From Kiloniellaceae bacterium (lineage in GTDB: Bacteria > Pseudomonadota > Alphaproteobacteria > Kiloniellales > Kiloniellaceae), in the NCBI GenBank assembly GCA_021776195.1, contig JAJFGK010000027.1, forward strand, positions 1-27,989: a DNA stretch of 27,989 nucleotides, given 5' to 3'. Below are positions 18,613 through 27,005 of this stretch, one piece after another. The translations under genes and the position numbers were made by a program. Each line of letters starts with the position of its first letter. Within the stretch, counting starts at the first letter, position 1. The notes under the pieces are model-generated. The model saw nothing but the letters and a program-made list of their open reading frames with translations, was not told the DNA's origin and ran no database searches.

Positions 18613-20228
18613 AAGGCCCGGGCCCGTTCACGCAGCACGAACTTCTGGATCTTGCCGGTCGAGGTCTTGGGCAGCGGACCGAAAATCACGGTCCTTGGGG
18701 CCTTGTAGCGGGCCATCTTGTCGCGGCAGTAGGCGATGATCTCGGCGGCCTCGGCGGTCGCGCCGTCGCGCAGGGTGACGAAGGCGCAGGGTGCCTCGCC
18801 CCAGGTCTCGTCGGGCCGGGCGACCACGGCGGCCTCCAGCACCTTGGGATGGCGGTAGAGGGTCTCTTCGACCTCCAGGCTGGAGATGTTCTCGCCGCCG
18901 GAAATGATGATGTCCTTGGAGCGATCCTTGACTTCGATGTAGCCGTCGGGGTGCTGCACCGCGAGATCGCCGCTGTGATACCAGCCCCCGGCGAAGGCCT
19001 CCCGCGTCGCCTGGGGGTTCTTCAGATAACCCTTCATGACGGTGTTGCCGCGGATCATGATCTCGCCCATGGCCGCGGCGTCGCGCGGCAGTGGCTGCAT
19101 GGTCTCTGGGTCCATCACCGCCGCGTCTTCCAGGGTCAGGTAGTGGACGCCTTGACGCGCCATCTTGCCCGACCGGGTTTGCAGATCGAGATCAGCCCAT
19201 TGGTCCTGCCAGGCGCAGACCATGGCCGGCCCGTAGGTCTCGGTCAGGCCGTAGAGATGCAGCACCTCGAAGCCGGCGGCTTCCATGGCCTCGATCACCG
19301 CCGAGGGCGGCGCCGCGCCGCCGGTCGCGCAGCGCACCGTGCGCCCGAAGGTCAGCTTCACCTCGTCGGGCGCGTTGGCCAGCAAGGTCAGCACGATGGG
19401 GGCGCCGCACATATGGGTAACCCCTTCTTCGACGATCAGCGGGTAGATCAGCGCCGGGTCGACACGGCGCAGGCAGACATGGGTCGCCGCCGCCGCGGTG
19501 ACCGCCCAGGTAAAGGTCCAGCCGTCGCAGTGGAACATCGGCAGGGTCCAGAGATAGCGCGTGCTGTCGGTGAGACCGAAGGTGATCAGGTTTCCCAAGG
19601 CGTTGAGAAAGGCGCCGCGGTGGTGATAGACGACACCCTTGGGATTGCCGGTCGTCCCCGAGGTGTAGAGCAGGGAGATCGCCTGCCACTCGTCCGCCGG
19701 CTCGGTCGCATCGAATTCGGCCTCGCCTTCGGCCAGGAGCTCTTCATAGGTCAGACTGCCGAGCGCCTCGCCGCCGGGTCCCTCGCTGTCGGTGATGTCG
19801 ACCACCAGGATCTCGCGCCCCAGTTCGCCCAGCGCCGCCTTGATGGTCGGCGCGAACTCGCTGTCGGTCAGCAGCGCCTTGGCCTCTCCGTGGTTCAGTA
19901 CGAATGCGATGGTCGGGGCGTCGAGGCGGATGTTCAGGGAGTTCAACACGGCGCCCAGCATCGGGACGCCGTTGTGGGCTTCGAGCATTTCCGGCGTGTT
20001 GGCGCCCATGATGGCGACACAGTCGCCCTTGCCGATGCCGCGCTTCCGCAGGGCCGAGGCCAGGCGGCAGGAACGTTCGAAGAATTCGCGATAGCTGTAG
20101 CGGCGGGCGCCATGAACAACGGCGATCTTTTCGGGATAGACCGCCGCGGCGCGGCGCAGAAACGAGACCGGCGAGAGCGCCGTCGAATTCGCGGCGTTGC
20201 GGTCGAGACCCTGTTCAAATATCGACAT
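18609..20228 (-). CDS. AMP-dependent acyl-CoA synthetase (fatty-acid--CoA ligase type)
   Basis: A 539-aa ANL-superfamily enzyme that activates a carboxylic acid with ATP and CoA. Motifs are the P-loop YTSGTTGNPKG (188-198), LYGLTETYGPAM, GWYHSGDLAVQHPDGYIEV with KDRSKDIIISGGENIS at the hinge, and catalytic Lys526 in PKTSTGKIQKF. The pattern is closest to medium/long-chain AlkK-like ligases. ATG 20228 begins the family sequence (MSIFEQGLDRN) and has GGGGGAAG upstream; the frame is open to 20330 with unrelated residues. It is the first gene of a three-gene operon with the SDR (ATGA overlap) and M24 genes, divergent from the DsbA-like gene. Confidence 0.9.
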   Translation of the reverse strand: MSIFEQGLDRNAANSTALSPVSFLRRAAAVYPEKIAVVHGARRYSYREFFERSCRLASALRKRGIGKGDCVAIMGANTPEMLEAHNGVPMLGAVLNSLNIRLDAPTIAFVLNHGEAKALLTDSEFAPTIKAALGELGREILVVDITDSEGPGGEALGSLTYEELLAEGEAEFDATEPADEWQAISLLYTSGTTGNPKGVVYHHRGAFLNALGNLITFGLTDSTRYLWTLPMFHCDGWTFTWAVTAAAATHVCLRRVDPALIYPLIVEEGVTHMCGAPIVLTLLANAPDEVKLTFGRTVRCATGGAAPPSAVIEAMEAAGFEVLHLYGLTETYGPAMVCAWQDQWADLDLQTRSGKMARQGVHYLTLEDAAVMDPETMQPLPRDAAAMGEIMIRGNTVMKGYLKNPQATREAFAGGWYHSGDLAVQHPDGYIEVKDRSKDIIISGGENISSLEVEETLYRHPKVLEAAVVARPDETWGEAPCAFVTLRDGATAEAAEIIAYCRDKMARYKAPRTVIFGPLPKTSTGKIQKFVLRERARAL

Positions 20229-20368
20229 AGTTTCGGCTTCCCCCTGGTCTCGGTGACACCCTTCGGGTGCGTCTTGATCTTTTCCTTGCGCCCAACCACC
20301 TGATGGTTGAGCCTTCCTGCGCCCTGTCAAGCGTCTTGCCGCTTTCTAGCACGAAAGGAACCGAGGTC

Positions 20369-21031
20369 ATGATGGTTCTGGATGTCTTCTCGGATACCGT
20401 CTGTCCCTGGTGCTACATCGGCAAGCGGCGCCTGGAGCGGGCCATGGCGGACCGCTCCCTCGAGGGCCTGGTGATCAACTGGCGGGCCTTTCAGCTCAAC
20501 CCCGACATGCCGGCCGAGGGCATGGACCGGGCGACTTATCTGTCGCGCAAGTTCGGCAGCCCGACCCACGCCGAGCTGATCTACAGCCAGGTCCGGGCCG
20601 CCGGCAAGGAAGAAGACATCCCCTTCGACTTCCCCGGGATCAAGCGCACGCCCAACACCATCGATTCTCATCGGCTGATTCGCTATGCCGCCGCCCAAGG
20701 CCATCAGGAAGCGGTGTTGCAGCGGCTGTTCGACGGCTATTTCGTCGAAGGCCAGGATATCGGCAACCGCAAGGTGCTGGCGGCGCTCGCCGGCGAGGCC
20801 GGATTGGAGACCGACGCGACTCTCGCCTTCCTGGAAAGCGGCGACATGGCCGAGGAGATCCTGGCCGAGGATCACTATGCCCGGCAGATCGGCATTCAGG
20901 GGGTTCCCTGTTTCATCTTCAACGGCAAGCACGCGGTCTCCGGGGCGCAACCGCCGGAAGTCTTTCACCAGCTCTTCGACCTGATCCGCGAGGAAGAAAA
21001 GGCCGAGGTGGAAGCGCCGCAGCCGGCCTGA
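20369..21031 (+). CDS. DsbA-family (FrnE-like) thiol oxidoreductase
   Basis: A 220-aa cytosolic protein with the DsbA-like thioredoxin fold and helical insertion. It starts with VFSDTVCPWCYIGKRRLE, giving a CPWC redox motif at 12-15. The cis-proline side is QGVPCFIFNGKHAVSGAQ near the C-terminus, typical of FrnE / 2-hydroxychromene-2-carboxylate-isomerase-related proteins. FrnE homologues act as disulfide oxidoreductases or isomerases in oxidative stress. It lacks a signal peptide. ATG 20369 (with another ATG at 20372) follows AGGAACCGAGG; the upstream frame to 20267 is not family sequence. It has its own promoter region shared divergently with the acyl-CoA synthetase operon. Confidence 0.9.
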   Translation: MMVLDVFSDTVCPWCYIGKRRLERAMADRSLEGLVINWRAFQLNPDMPAEGMDRATYLSRKFGSPTHAELIYSQVRAAGKEEDIPFDFPGIKRTPNTIDSHRLIRYAAAQGHQEAVLQRLFDGYFVEGQDIGNRKVLAALAGEAGLETDATLAFLESGDMAEEILAEDHYARQIGIQGVPCFIFNGKHAVSGAQPPEVFHQLFDLIREEEKAEVEAPQPA

Positions 21032-21350
21032 ACCCCGCGGGTCCGCCCAAGACCGCCGCTGATCGCGCCGCTGTGCCTTTCAGGTCCGGGCCTCGATGAA
21101 AATGCGGGTGATGTGGGGCCGGGCCTGTTTGATGGGCCGTTCCATGCCATAGAACAGCAGCCCTGACTGCCGATGTTGCCGGCCATGAAGATCCCCAATC
21201 GCTCGGCGTCGGAATCTCTCGGCCCAACGTCTCCGGGTCGCGCCAAGAGTGGGTGAAAAGCGGGCGGCGTGCCAATTTAAGAGGAACTGCGTCGAGACAT
21301 TGCCTACATTGGCTTCATCGTTCCTCTGACGTTCGCGAGTGGGAGACCTT
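21032..21350. other. Intergenic region, mostly featureless
   Basis: This 319-bp stretch has no intact gene with a ribosome site. It must contain the promoter for the YbjQ operon in its right part, where the composition becomes less GC-rich (CCAATTTAAGAGGAAC around 21272). The left part holds a minus-strand stretch that may be the remains of a gene (see the separate pseudogene entry). I see no terminator hairpin with a T-run after the DsbA-like gene. Confidence 0.6.
21080..21240 (-). pseudogene. Possible decayed gene tail (unidentified)
   Basis: On the minus strand one frame ends LLFYGMERPIKQARPHITRI followed by FIEART and a TGA at 21082-21080, which reads like a genuine C-terminus. Just upstream another frame gives DAERLGIFMAGNIGSQG, so a single indel near 21163 would join the two. 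No start, ribosome site or N-terminal domain is found between here and the YbjQ promoter. Residue pattern alone hints at a small helical regulator (a TetR C-terminus was considered), but I cannot identify the family. It may also be chance in GC-rich DNA. Confidence 0.25.
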
Positions 21351-21677
21351 ATGCAGCTTAGTAACCTCGATCACCTGCCAGGCTGGGCGATCAGCGAGCA
21401 CCGTGGCCTGGTGCAGGGCAGCACCGTCCAATCGAAGCACATCGGTCGCGACATTTTCGCCGGCCTGAAGAACATCGTGGGCGGCGAGTTGAAGGGCTAC
21501 ACCGAGTTGCTGAACACCGCGCGCGACGAGTCCTTGCATCGCATGATCGCCCAGGCCGAGGCGGCCGGCGCCAACGCGGTCTTGAACGTGCGTTTTTCGA
21601 CAGCGACCATCACCCCGGGCGCGGCCGAAATCCTCGCCTATGGGACCGCGGTGGTGGTCGAGCCGCAGGGCGCGTGA
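21351..21677 (+). CDS. YbjQ/UPF0145 family protein (soluble copy)
   Basis: A 108-aa single-domain protein of the YbjQ (UPF0145, putative heavy-metal-binding) family, whose members form small pentameric rings. Conserved pieces are GWAISEHRGLVQGSTVQSKH, DIFAGLKNIVGGELKGYTEL, ARDESLHRMIAQAEAAGANA and VLNVRFSTATI, ending ILAYGTAVVVE. The start is ATG 21351, with GGGAG 6 nt upstream; an in-frame GTG at 21339 lies before that site. It is the first gene of a tight unit with a second YbjQ protein (1-nt gap) and an M48 peptidase. The function of the family is not established; a metal or membrane-protein handling role has been suggested. Confidence 0.9.
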   Translation: MQLSNLDHLPGWAISEHRGLVQGSTVQSKHIGRDIFAGLKNIVGGELKGYTELLNTARDESLHRMIAQAEAAGANAVLNVRFSTATITPGAAEILAYGTAVVVEPQGA

Positions 21678-21678
21678 G

Positions 21679-22140
21679 ATGGAATCCTTCATCCAACTTG
21701 GCCTCAATTTCGGCCTGATCCTTTTGCTCTGCGTGATCGGCTATCTCTTTGGGACCTTTAACGAGCGCCGTCACCTCCGCTCGATCATCAAGCGCGAGAA
21801 GGATCTTGCACCCCTGCTGGTCTTCTCCGGCGCGGCGCTGCCCGATCCGGACAAGATCACCGACAGCGGTTTGGTGATTGGCAGCGTGGTGATCGCCGAA
21901 GATGCCTTCAAGGCGCTGTTGGCGACGATACGAAACATCGTCGGTGGGCGCGTCGGAAGCTACGAATCGTTGCTCGACAGAGGACGCCGGGAAGCCTTGT
22001 TACGTCTCAAGGCACAGGCGCGGGAGAGTGGCGCCTCCACGGTCTGCAATGTCCGCTTCACGACCGCCCGCATCGCCCGCGGCTTCGAAATCATGGCCTT
22101 TGGCACGGCGATAAGGCATGGCCCCGCCAACCGCACATGA
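21679..22140 (+). CDS. Membrane-anchored YbjQ-like protein
   Basis: A 153-aa protein with an N-terminal membrane helix (about 6-25, IQLGLNFGLILLLCVIGYLF), a basic stretch (NERRHLRSIIKRE) that would face the cytoplasm, and a C-terminal YbjQ-type domain (about 58-150). The domain parallels the preceding protein: NIVGGRVGSYESLL versus NIVGGELKGYTELL, and NVRFTTARI versus NVRFSTATI, both ending EIxAxGTA. So the pair looks like a soluble and an anchored paralogue, arising by duplication or recruitment. ATG 21679 is one base after the upstream stop, and its stop overlaps the M48 start (ATGA), so the three products are probably made together. Confidence 0.85.
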   Translation: MESFIQLGLNFGLILLLCVIGYLFGTFNERRHLRSIIKREKDLAPLLVFSGAALPDPDKITDSGLVIGSVVIAEDAFKALLATIRNIVGGRVGSYESLLDRGRREALLRLKAQARESGASTVCNVRFTTARIARGFEIMAFGTAIRHGPANRT

Positions 22141-22973
22141 AGTTCACCAATCCCCAGTTGCCGGAAGGAATCAACGCCGGGCACGACTCGATCCTCAAGG
22201 AGTTGGTCATCTATGGCGGCGGCATCCTGGTGGCGCTGGGGGCGACGGTGTTCTTGATCTTCTGGCTGCTACAGATGATCGCGCCTTGGGTTCCCTTTTC
22301 CTGGGAACGGGGTATGGCCGGCGGTATCGGCGCCCTTGTGGCGGATGAGGCGCGGGGGTCGGACGCAGCGACCCAGATCCGGCTTGAGAATCTGACCCAC
22401 CGACTGGCGGCGGCGATGGACCTGCCCGAGGACATGGTCTTGACCCTCCACCACGTCGACAGCCGCGGTGACGAGAACCCGGAAGGGACGATCAACGCCT
22501 TTGCCACCCTGGGCGGGCACATCGTGATCTTCGAGGGCTTGCTGCAAAGCCTGCCGGACGAAAACGCCATCGCCATGGTCCTGGCCCACGAAATCGCCCA
22601 TGTGCGCCACCGCGACCCCCTGCGCAGCGCCTCTGCCGGTCTTCTGATGGCACTTCTGCAAAGCATTCTCTTTGGCGACAGCGGATCCTTGCAGGGCATT
22701 GGCCAGGCCTCTTCGCTGCTTTCGCTGCTGCATCACTCCCGCCAGATGGAAAGCGCGGCCGACGCCGCGGCGCTGAAGGCCGTGGTCGCGCTCTACGGCC
22801 ACGCTGGCGGTGCCACGGCGTTGTTCGAGGGCCTCGCGGCGGCGGGCCGGGACAGTTTGCAGCCGCCGGCCTTCCTCATGAGCCACCCCGACACCCGAGC
22901 CAGGATCGACGGCCTGCGCGCGATCATGACACAGAACGACTGGCCCCAGGAGGGGCCCCGTACGCCCTGGTGA
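22137..22973 (+). CDS. Membrane M48 family zinc metallopeptidase
   Basis: A 278-aa protein with an N-terminal membrane helix (about 23-50) and an M48 peptidase domain. The zinc motif HEIAH is at 151-155, and the third ligand is probably Glu205 in SRQMESAAD (201-209), the position of the E-x-E-A-D motif in BepA/OMA1-type proteases. GTINAFATLGGHIVIFEGLL just before the HExxH is the usual M48 edge strand. A short hydrophobic region (about 166-180) may be a second membrane contact. Family members degrade misfolded envelope or membrane proteins. The ATGA overlap with the anchored YbjQ gene suggests that protein may present substrates or regulate the protease. Confidence 0.92.
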   Translation: MKFTNPQLPEGINAGHDSILKELVIYGGGILVALGATVFLIFWLLQMIAPWVPFSWERGMAGGIGALVADEARGSDAATQIRLENLTHRLAAAMDLPEDMVLTLHHVDSRGDENPEGTINAFATLGGHIVIFEGLLQSLPDENAIAMVLAHEIAHVRHRDPLRSASAGLLMALLQSILFGDSGSLQGIGQASSLLSLLHHSRQMESAADAAALKAVVALYGHAGGATALFEGLAAAGRDSLQPPAFLMSHPDTRARIDGLRAIMTQNDWPQEGPRTPW

Positions 22974-23049
22974 GCCGCGCGCGCCTTGTCGGGACCGCCA
23001 GGCTCAGGGGGCCTTGACCCGGCCTCACTGACCAAGAGAAAAGAAGTCC

Positions 23050-25446
23050 ATGACCGCACCGCCCCCCAAGAGCCGCTGGCGTCGGCGTTTGATCACGATT
23101 CTGGCGGCACTTCTGCTGGTCCCGACGATCGGCGGTCTGGCGGCTTACCTGTGGCTGCGCGGATCCCTGCCCCAGATCGAGGGCGAGGTCGTGCTGTCCG
23201 GGCTGTCGGCACCGGTCAGCCTGCTGCGCGACGGCGACGGCCTTCTGACGATCCAGGCCGAAAACGAGCGCGACGCTGCCTTCGCACTGGGTTTTGCCCA
23301 TGCCCAGGATCGGCTTTGGCAGATGGACTTTACCCGTCGCACCGGTCTGGGCCGACTGGCCGAGGTCGCGGGCACGGCGGTGGTGCCGACCGACCGTTTC
23401 ATGCGCATGCTGGACGTGGGCCGTCTGGCCGAGGCCGCCTTCGCCGAACTCAGTCCCGAGGCCCAGGCGCTGATCGAGGCCTACAGCGCGGGGATCAACG
23501 CCTTTCTCGATCAGCGCAGCGGACCCCTGCCCCTGCCCTTCGTCCTGTTGCGCTATGAACCGGAGCCCTGGCGGCCGTCGGACTCCCTGATCTGGGGCCG
23601 CCTCATGGCGCTCCAACTCTCGAACAACTGGCGCGACGAGCTGCGCCGTCTCAAGGTCCGGCAACGGCTCGGCGACGAGGGGCTTGCGGTGCTCTGGGCG
23701 GACGGCTCCGATCAGGACTTCACCACGTTGCAGGAGGCCGGGCTCCAGATCCCGGAGCCGGTGCGCAGCGGGTTGCTGGAATTGCTGCCGCCCCGTCTAC
23801 GGCCCCAGGACGCGTCCAACGCCTGGGCCGTCGCCGGTGCCCGCAGCAGCACCGGCAAGCCCATTCTCGCTAACGACCCGCATCTGGAGCTTTCCGCGCC
23901 GGGCTTCTGGTACTTGGTGCGGATCGAGACCCCGGGCCGCGTGTTGGCCGGCGCCACCGCGCCCACCACGCCTCTGGTGATCGCCGGGCACAACGGCCGG
24001 CTCGCCTGGGGCTTCACCACCACTCACGCCGATACCCAGGATCTCTTCCTGGAGGAACTGACGGGCGACGATCCGGCGCGCTACCTCACGCCCGGCGGCA
24101 GTGAACCCTTGATGACGCGGACCGAGACCATCGCCGTGCGCGATGCCGCGCCGGAAGAGGTCACCCTGCGCCGCACCCGGCATGGGCCGGTGATCAGCGA
24201 CGTGCTGGGCCGGCAGGGCCGTATGATGGCCGACAACACCGTCCTGGCCCTGTCCTGGCCGGCCCTGCGCGAGGACGACCGCACCGCCGAGGCGCTCTAC
24301 CGCCTGAACCACGCCGCCACGGTTGGCGGCGCCGTCGAGGCGCTGCGCGACTTTCACGCGCCGGTCCAGAACATCGTCCTGGCCGACAGCGCGGGGGCCA
24401 CCGGGTCCGTCACCGCCGGGCGAGTCCCGATCCGCCGGCAGGGCGAAGGCCGGGTTCCCGTTCCGGGCGCCGCCGGCCTTTACGATTGGGAGGGGTTTAT
24501 TCCCTTCGAAGAACTGCCCCAGGTTCGCGATCCGGAACTAGGCGCGATCGTCACGGCCAATAACCGGGTGACACCGGCGGATTACCCCCACCTGATCACC
24601 GCCCATTGGCCCGCCGGCTACCGCGCCGCGCGCATCGCCGAGATCCTGGCGGGCGCGGGGCGCACCAGCCCAGCCGATCACCAGGCCTTGCAGATGGACA
24701 GCACATCCCTGGCCGCCGTGGCCCTCCTGCCCTACCTGGAGGCCCTGGAGAGCGAGGACGCCAAGCTGGCCGGCTTCATCGATCGCCTGCGGGCCTGGGA
24801 CAGGTCGATGGACCGCGACAAGGGCGAGCCCCTGATCTTCGCCGCCTGGCTCAGTGCGCTGACCCGCGCGCTCCTGGCCGACGAGCTGGGCAGCGACTTC
24901 CCCGAGTTCAGCCGCCCGGCGCCCCGGCGCCTGCTGGCGGTCCTGCGCGACCACCCGGCCTGGTGCGACGACCGGACCACCGACGACCGTGCGGAAACCT
25001 GCCCGGACCAGATGCTGCGGGCCCTGCGGGCGGCTCTCGCCTATCTGACCGAGCGCTTCGGTGACGACAGCCAGGCCTGGCATTGGGGCGCGGCCCACAT
25101 CGCCCACTTCGAGCATCCGATTTTCGGCCGCATCCCCCTGCTCGCCAGCCTGACCCGCCGCAGCGTCGCCACCGACGGCGGCGACTTCACCGTCAACCGG
25201 GGCGGGGCCAGGTTCGGTGGCGCACCGGAAGACCTCTTCGAGCACCTCCATGGCGCCGGCCTGCGCGCGGTCTACGACCTGGCGGATTTGAACGCCTCGC
25301 GCTTCATGATCGCCACCGGCCAGTCCGGCAACCCGCTCTCGCCCCACTACGGCAGCTTCGCCGAACGCTGGCGCGACGGCGACAGTGTCACCATGCCGCC
25401 CGGCGGGGTCGCTACCTCAACGCGGTTGGTGCTGGTGCCGAACTAG
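23050..25446 (+). CDS. Penicillin acylase family (S45) Ntn hydrolase, membrane anchored
   Basis: A 798-aa precursor with a basic N-terminus and one hydrophobic segment (about 14-36) that may be an uncleaved anchor or signal. The alpha-chain region (about 40-230) has FALGFAHAQDRLWQMDFTRR. The autoproteolytic site gives Ser256 in DASNAWAVAG as the new N-terminal nucleophile of the beta chain, followed by ANDPHLEL, VIAGHNGRLAWGFT and a C-terminal SGNPLSPHYGSFAERW typical of the family. Related enzymes cleave beta-lactams, acyl-homoserine lactones or other N-acyl amides in the periplasm; the real substrate cannot be told. It starts 76 nt after the M48 gene, with a weak GAAAAGAAG site, and may be co-transcribed. 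The C-terminus is intact; an IS630 copy begins about 97 bp later. Confidence 0.92.
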   Translation: MTAPPPKSRWRRRLITILAALLLVPTIGGLAAYLWLRGSLPQIEGEVVLSGLSAPVSLLRDGDGLLTIQAENERDAAFALGFAHAQDRLWQMDFTRRTGLGRLAEVAGTAVVPTDRFMRMLDVGRLAEAAFAELSPEAQALIEAYSAGINAFLDQRSGPLPLPFVLLRYEPEPWRPSDSLIWGRLMALQLSNNWRDELRRLKVRQRLGDEGLAVLWADGSDQDFTTLQEAGLQIPEPVRSGLLELLPPRLRPQDASNAWAVAGARSSTGKPILANDPHLELSAPGFWYLVRIETPGRVLAGATAPTTPLVIAGHNGRLAWGFTTTHADTQDLFLEELTGDDPARYLTPGGSEPLMTRTETIAVRDAAPEEVTLRRTRHGPVISDVLGRQGRMMADNTVLALSWPALREDDRTAEALYRLNHAATVGGAVEALRDFHAPVQNIVLADSAGATGSVTAGRVPIRRQGEGRVPVPGAAGLYDWEGFIPFEELPQVRDPELGAIVTANNRVTPADYPHLITAHWPAGYRAARIAEILAGAGRTSPADHQALQMDSTSLAAVALLPYLEALESEDAKLAGFIDRLRAWDRSMDRDKGEPLIFAAWLSALTRALLADELGSDFPEFSRPAPRRLLAVLRDHPAWCDDRTTDDRAETCPDQMLRALRAALAYLTERFGDDSQAWHWGAAHIAHFEHPIFGRIPLLASLTRRSVATDGGDFTVNRGGARFGGAPEDLFEHLHGAGLRAVYDLADLNASRFMIATGQSGNPLSPHYGSFAERWRDGDSVTMPPGGVATSTRLVLVPN

Positions 25447-25542
25447 GTTGAAGAGGGTACAACCGGCAAAAAGCCGGGACGGTTCGTAACGTTTGAATGC
25501 GCGCGTCCTCGGCCAAAGCCGAAATCTCGGATGGGGGCTTAT

Positions 25543-26704
25543 ACCAGATCTGGAAATTGATCATGCATAGGCCCAATCCCTCAGTCCGATGGACATGATT
25601 TTCCAAGGTTGTTCGGTGAGCTTGTTCCAAGCCTCACAGCAGTGATCGAGGATATCCTCGTAGGATTTGAAGACGCGGTTGGAAAGCCAGTTTTCGCGCA
25701 TGAACTGCCAGATGTTCTCGACCGGGTTCAGCTCGGGCGACCTGGGTGGCAGCGGTAGGAGGGTGATGTTGTCCGGCACCACCAGATCCTTGGAGCCGTG
25801 CCATCCGGCCTGATCCAGGATGACGACGGCGTGGGCTCCTTCTTTGACGGCCTGGGAGATCTCCGCCAAGTGAAGGGTCATGGCCTCGGTGTTGCAATGG
25901 GGCAGGACCAGGCCCGCGGCCTTGCCGTCTTGGGGACAGATGGCGCCGAAGAGCCAGGCCGACCGGGTGCGCTGGTCACGCGGCGCCGAGGGCCGGGTGC
26001 CGCGCCTGGCCCAGCGTCGCGTGATCTTGTTCTTCTGGCCCACGCGGGCCTCGTCTTGGAACCAGACCTCTATCTCTTTGCCGCCGCCGGCCTGGGCGGC
26101 AATCTCTGCGAGCCGGGCGTGGAAGTTTTTTTAAAAGCGGCCTGGGCCTCGAGGTTCTGGGCTGGGTGGCGCGGCCGGGCCGAGAGCTTGCGGTAGCCCA
26201 GAGCCCGCAGCTGCGCGCTCAAGCTCTGTACCGAGGTCTCTATGGCGAATTCCTCGAAGACCCATTGCCGCAGATCCACCAGGCGCCAGCGCACGACGCC
26301 GTGAATGGCCGGCAGCGGGCCCTCCTCGATCACTCGGACCAAGGCTTCAAGCTCTGCCGCGCCCAGCTTGGGCTTGCGGCCCGCCGTCTTGGCATCAATC
26401 AGAGCCGCGGGGCCGCCGGCGTTGAAGCGCAGCACCCAGTCGCGCACAGCCTGTAAAGAACCCCGCCGATCCGAGCCGCAGCGCCGCGCGTGCCGCCGTC
26501 ATAGATCTCCGCCAAGGCCAAAAGCCGGCGTACTTGCACCGGATCGCGCGAGCCTTTCGCCAATCCTCGAAGACCTGGCCCGTCAAAATCATCGCGAAGT
26601 GGTAGCGCAGCTGACATGGCAAAGCTCCTCAGCATTTGCCATCGTGAATCACATCGCAGCGTGGCCGCGCAAGGAAATATGAGTCTGCTATTTCAGGATT
26701 TGGT
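25543..26704 (-). mobile_element. IS630-family insertion sequence, damaged
   Basis: The element is about 1.16 kb. Its proposed ends are imperfect inverted repeats: left, from 25543, ACCAGATCTGGAAATTG; right, read inward from 26704, ACCAAATCCTGAAATAG. They match at 13 of the first 17 positions. The transposase gene fills the space between them. IS630 elements target TA; a TA lies at the left edge (25540-25541 or 25542-25543), but no clean TA duplication is visible on the right, so the outer limits are approximate. The left end sits about 97 bp downstream of the penicillin acylase gene. Confidence 0.75.
25561..26617 (-). pseudogene. IS630-family transposase, with a programmed-type frameshift and a separate disabling indel
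   Basis: The coding path is MSAALPLRDDFDGPG from ATG 26617 (GAGGAG upstream), an HTH region to ARIGG (about 26465), then VRDWVLRFNAGGPAALIDAK in another frame down to about 26132, then a third part with the DDE domain to the stop at 25561. The join near 26132 lies on a run of seven A (26126-26132); a -1 slip turns AFKK into AFKKNFHARLAEI and continues to VWFQDEARVGQ, LDQAGWH and ELNPVENIW, which hold the catalytic D, D and E. The join at 26450-26465 has no slippery run and needs one missing base, so this copy is probably inactive. A downstream GTG at 26447 could start a shorter product without the first HTH part. Confidence 0.8.
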
Positions 26705-27005
26705 TCTTTACATAAAGCTGCTGCGTCAAGCTCGATTTGAGCCCCTTGATTGAATTTCTGCCTGCGGTCCTGGTTCTTTTCGGCGTCCGGTTCCAGGGTT
26801 CCCCCCGGGGCCGGCGTCCATCATCCGGTGCCTTGCAGGCGGCCGAGGGGATAGCGACACTGTATTAAACGCAAGCACTGAAACGCATTGGCAACCAGTA
26901 AGTCTCGTGCTTATCCGACCGGCCCGACCTCTCCTTGAGAGAGGGCAGAAAATCAGGCGAGCTCAAACCTCCCTATCCTTGGTGGCTCCTTATCCTGGCA
27001 TGGCT
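26705..27005. other. Noncoding stretch between IS630 and the IS110 gene
   Basis: These 301 bases contain no convincing gene. On the minus strand it is the region directly downstream of the IS110-family recombinase and likely includes that element's end. A perfect 6-bp hairpin (CCTCTC 26928-26933, GAGAGG 26939-26944) and repeated GGATA-type sequences (minus strand, just after the stop) suggest folded RNA. TGGTTCTTT occurs at 26701-26709 and again at 26771-26779. The exact IS110 boundary cannot be set because IS110 ends lack long terminal inverted repeats. Confidence 0.5.

Noticed and set aside
20257..20269. CACCC-TTC-GGGTG hairpin between the acyl-CoA synthetase and DsbA-like genes as a terminator or riboswitch
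   Set aside because: A short stem in a divergent promoter region with no transcript to end and no riboswitch-like conserved core.
18849..20303. Long open frame on the plus strand opposite the acyl-CoA synthetase (also similar ones opposite glpP/glpQ, glpS, glpV and the GcvT fusion)
   Set aside because: They lie antisense to genes with clear family motifs and have Arg/Gly/Val/Asp-rich shadow composition typical of GC-rich DNA; none shows a domain.
25463..25477. CCGGC-AAAAA-GCCGG hairpin after the penicillin acylase gene as a terminator
   Set aside because: The stem is only 5 bp and no T-run follows; it may be chance.
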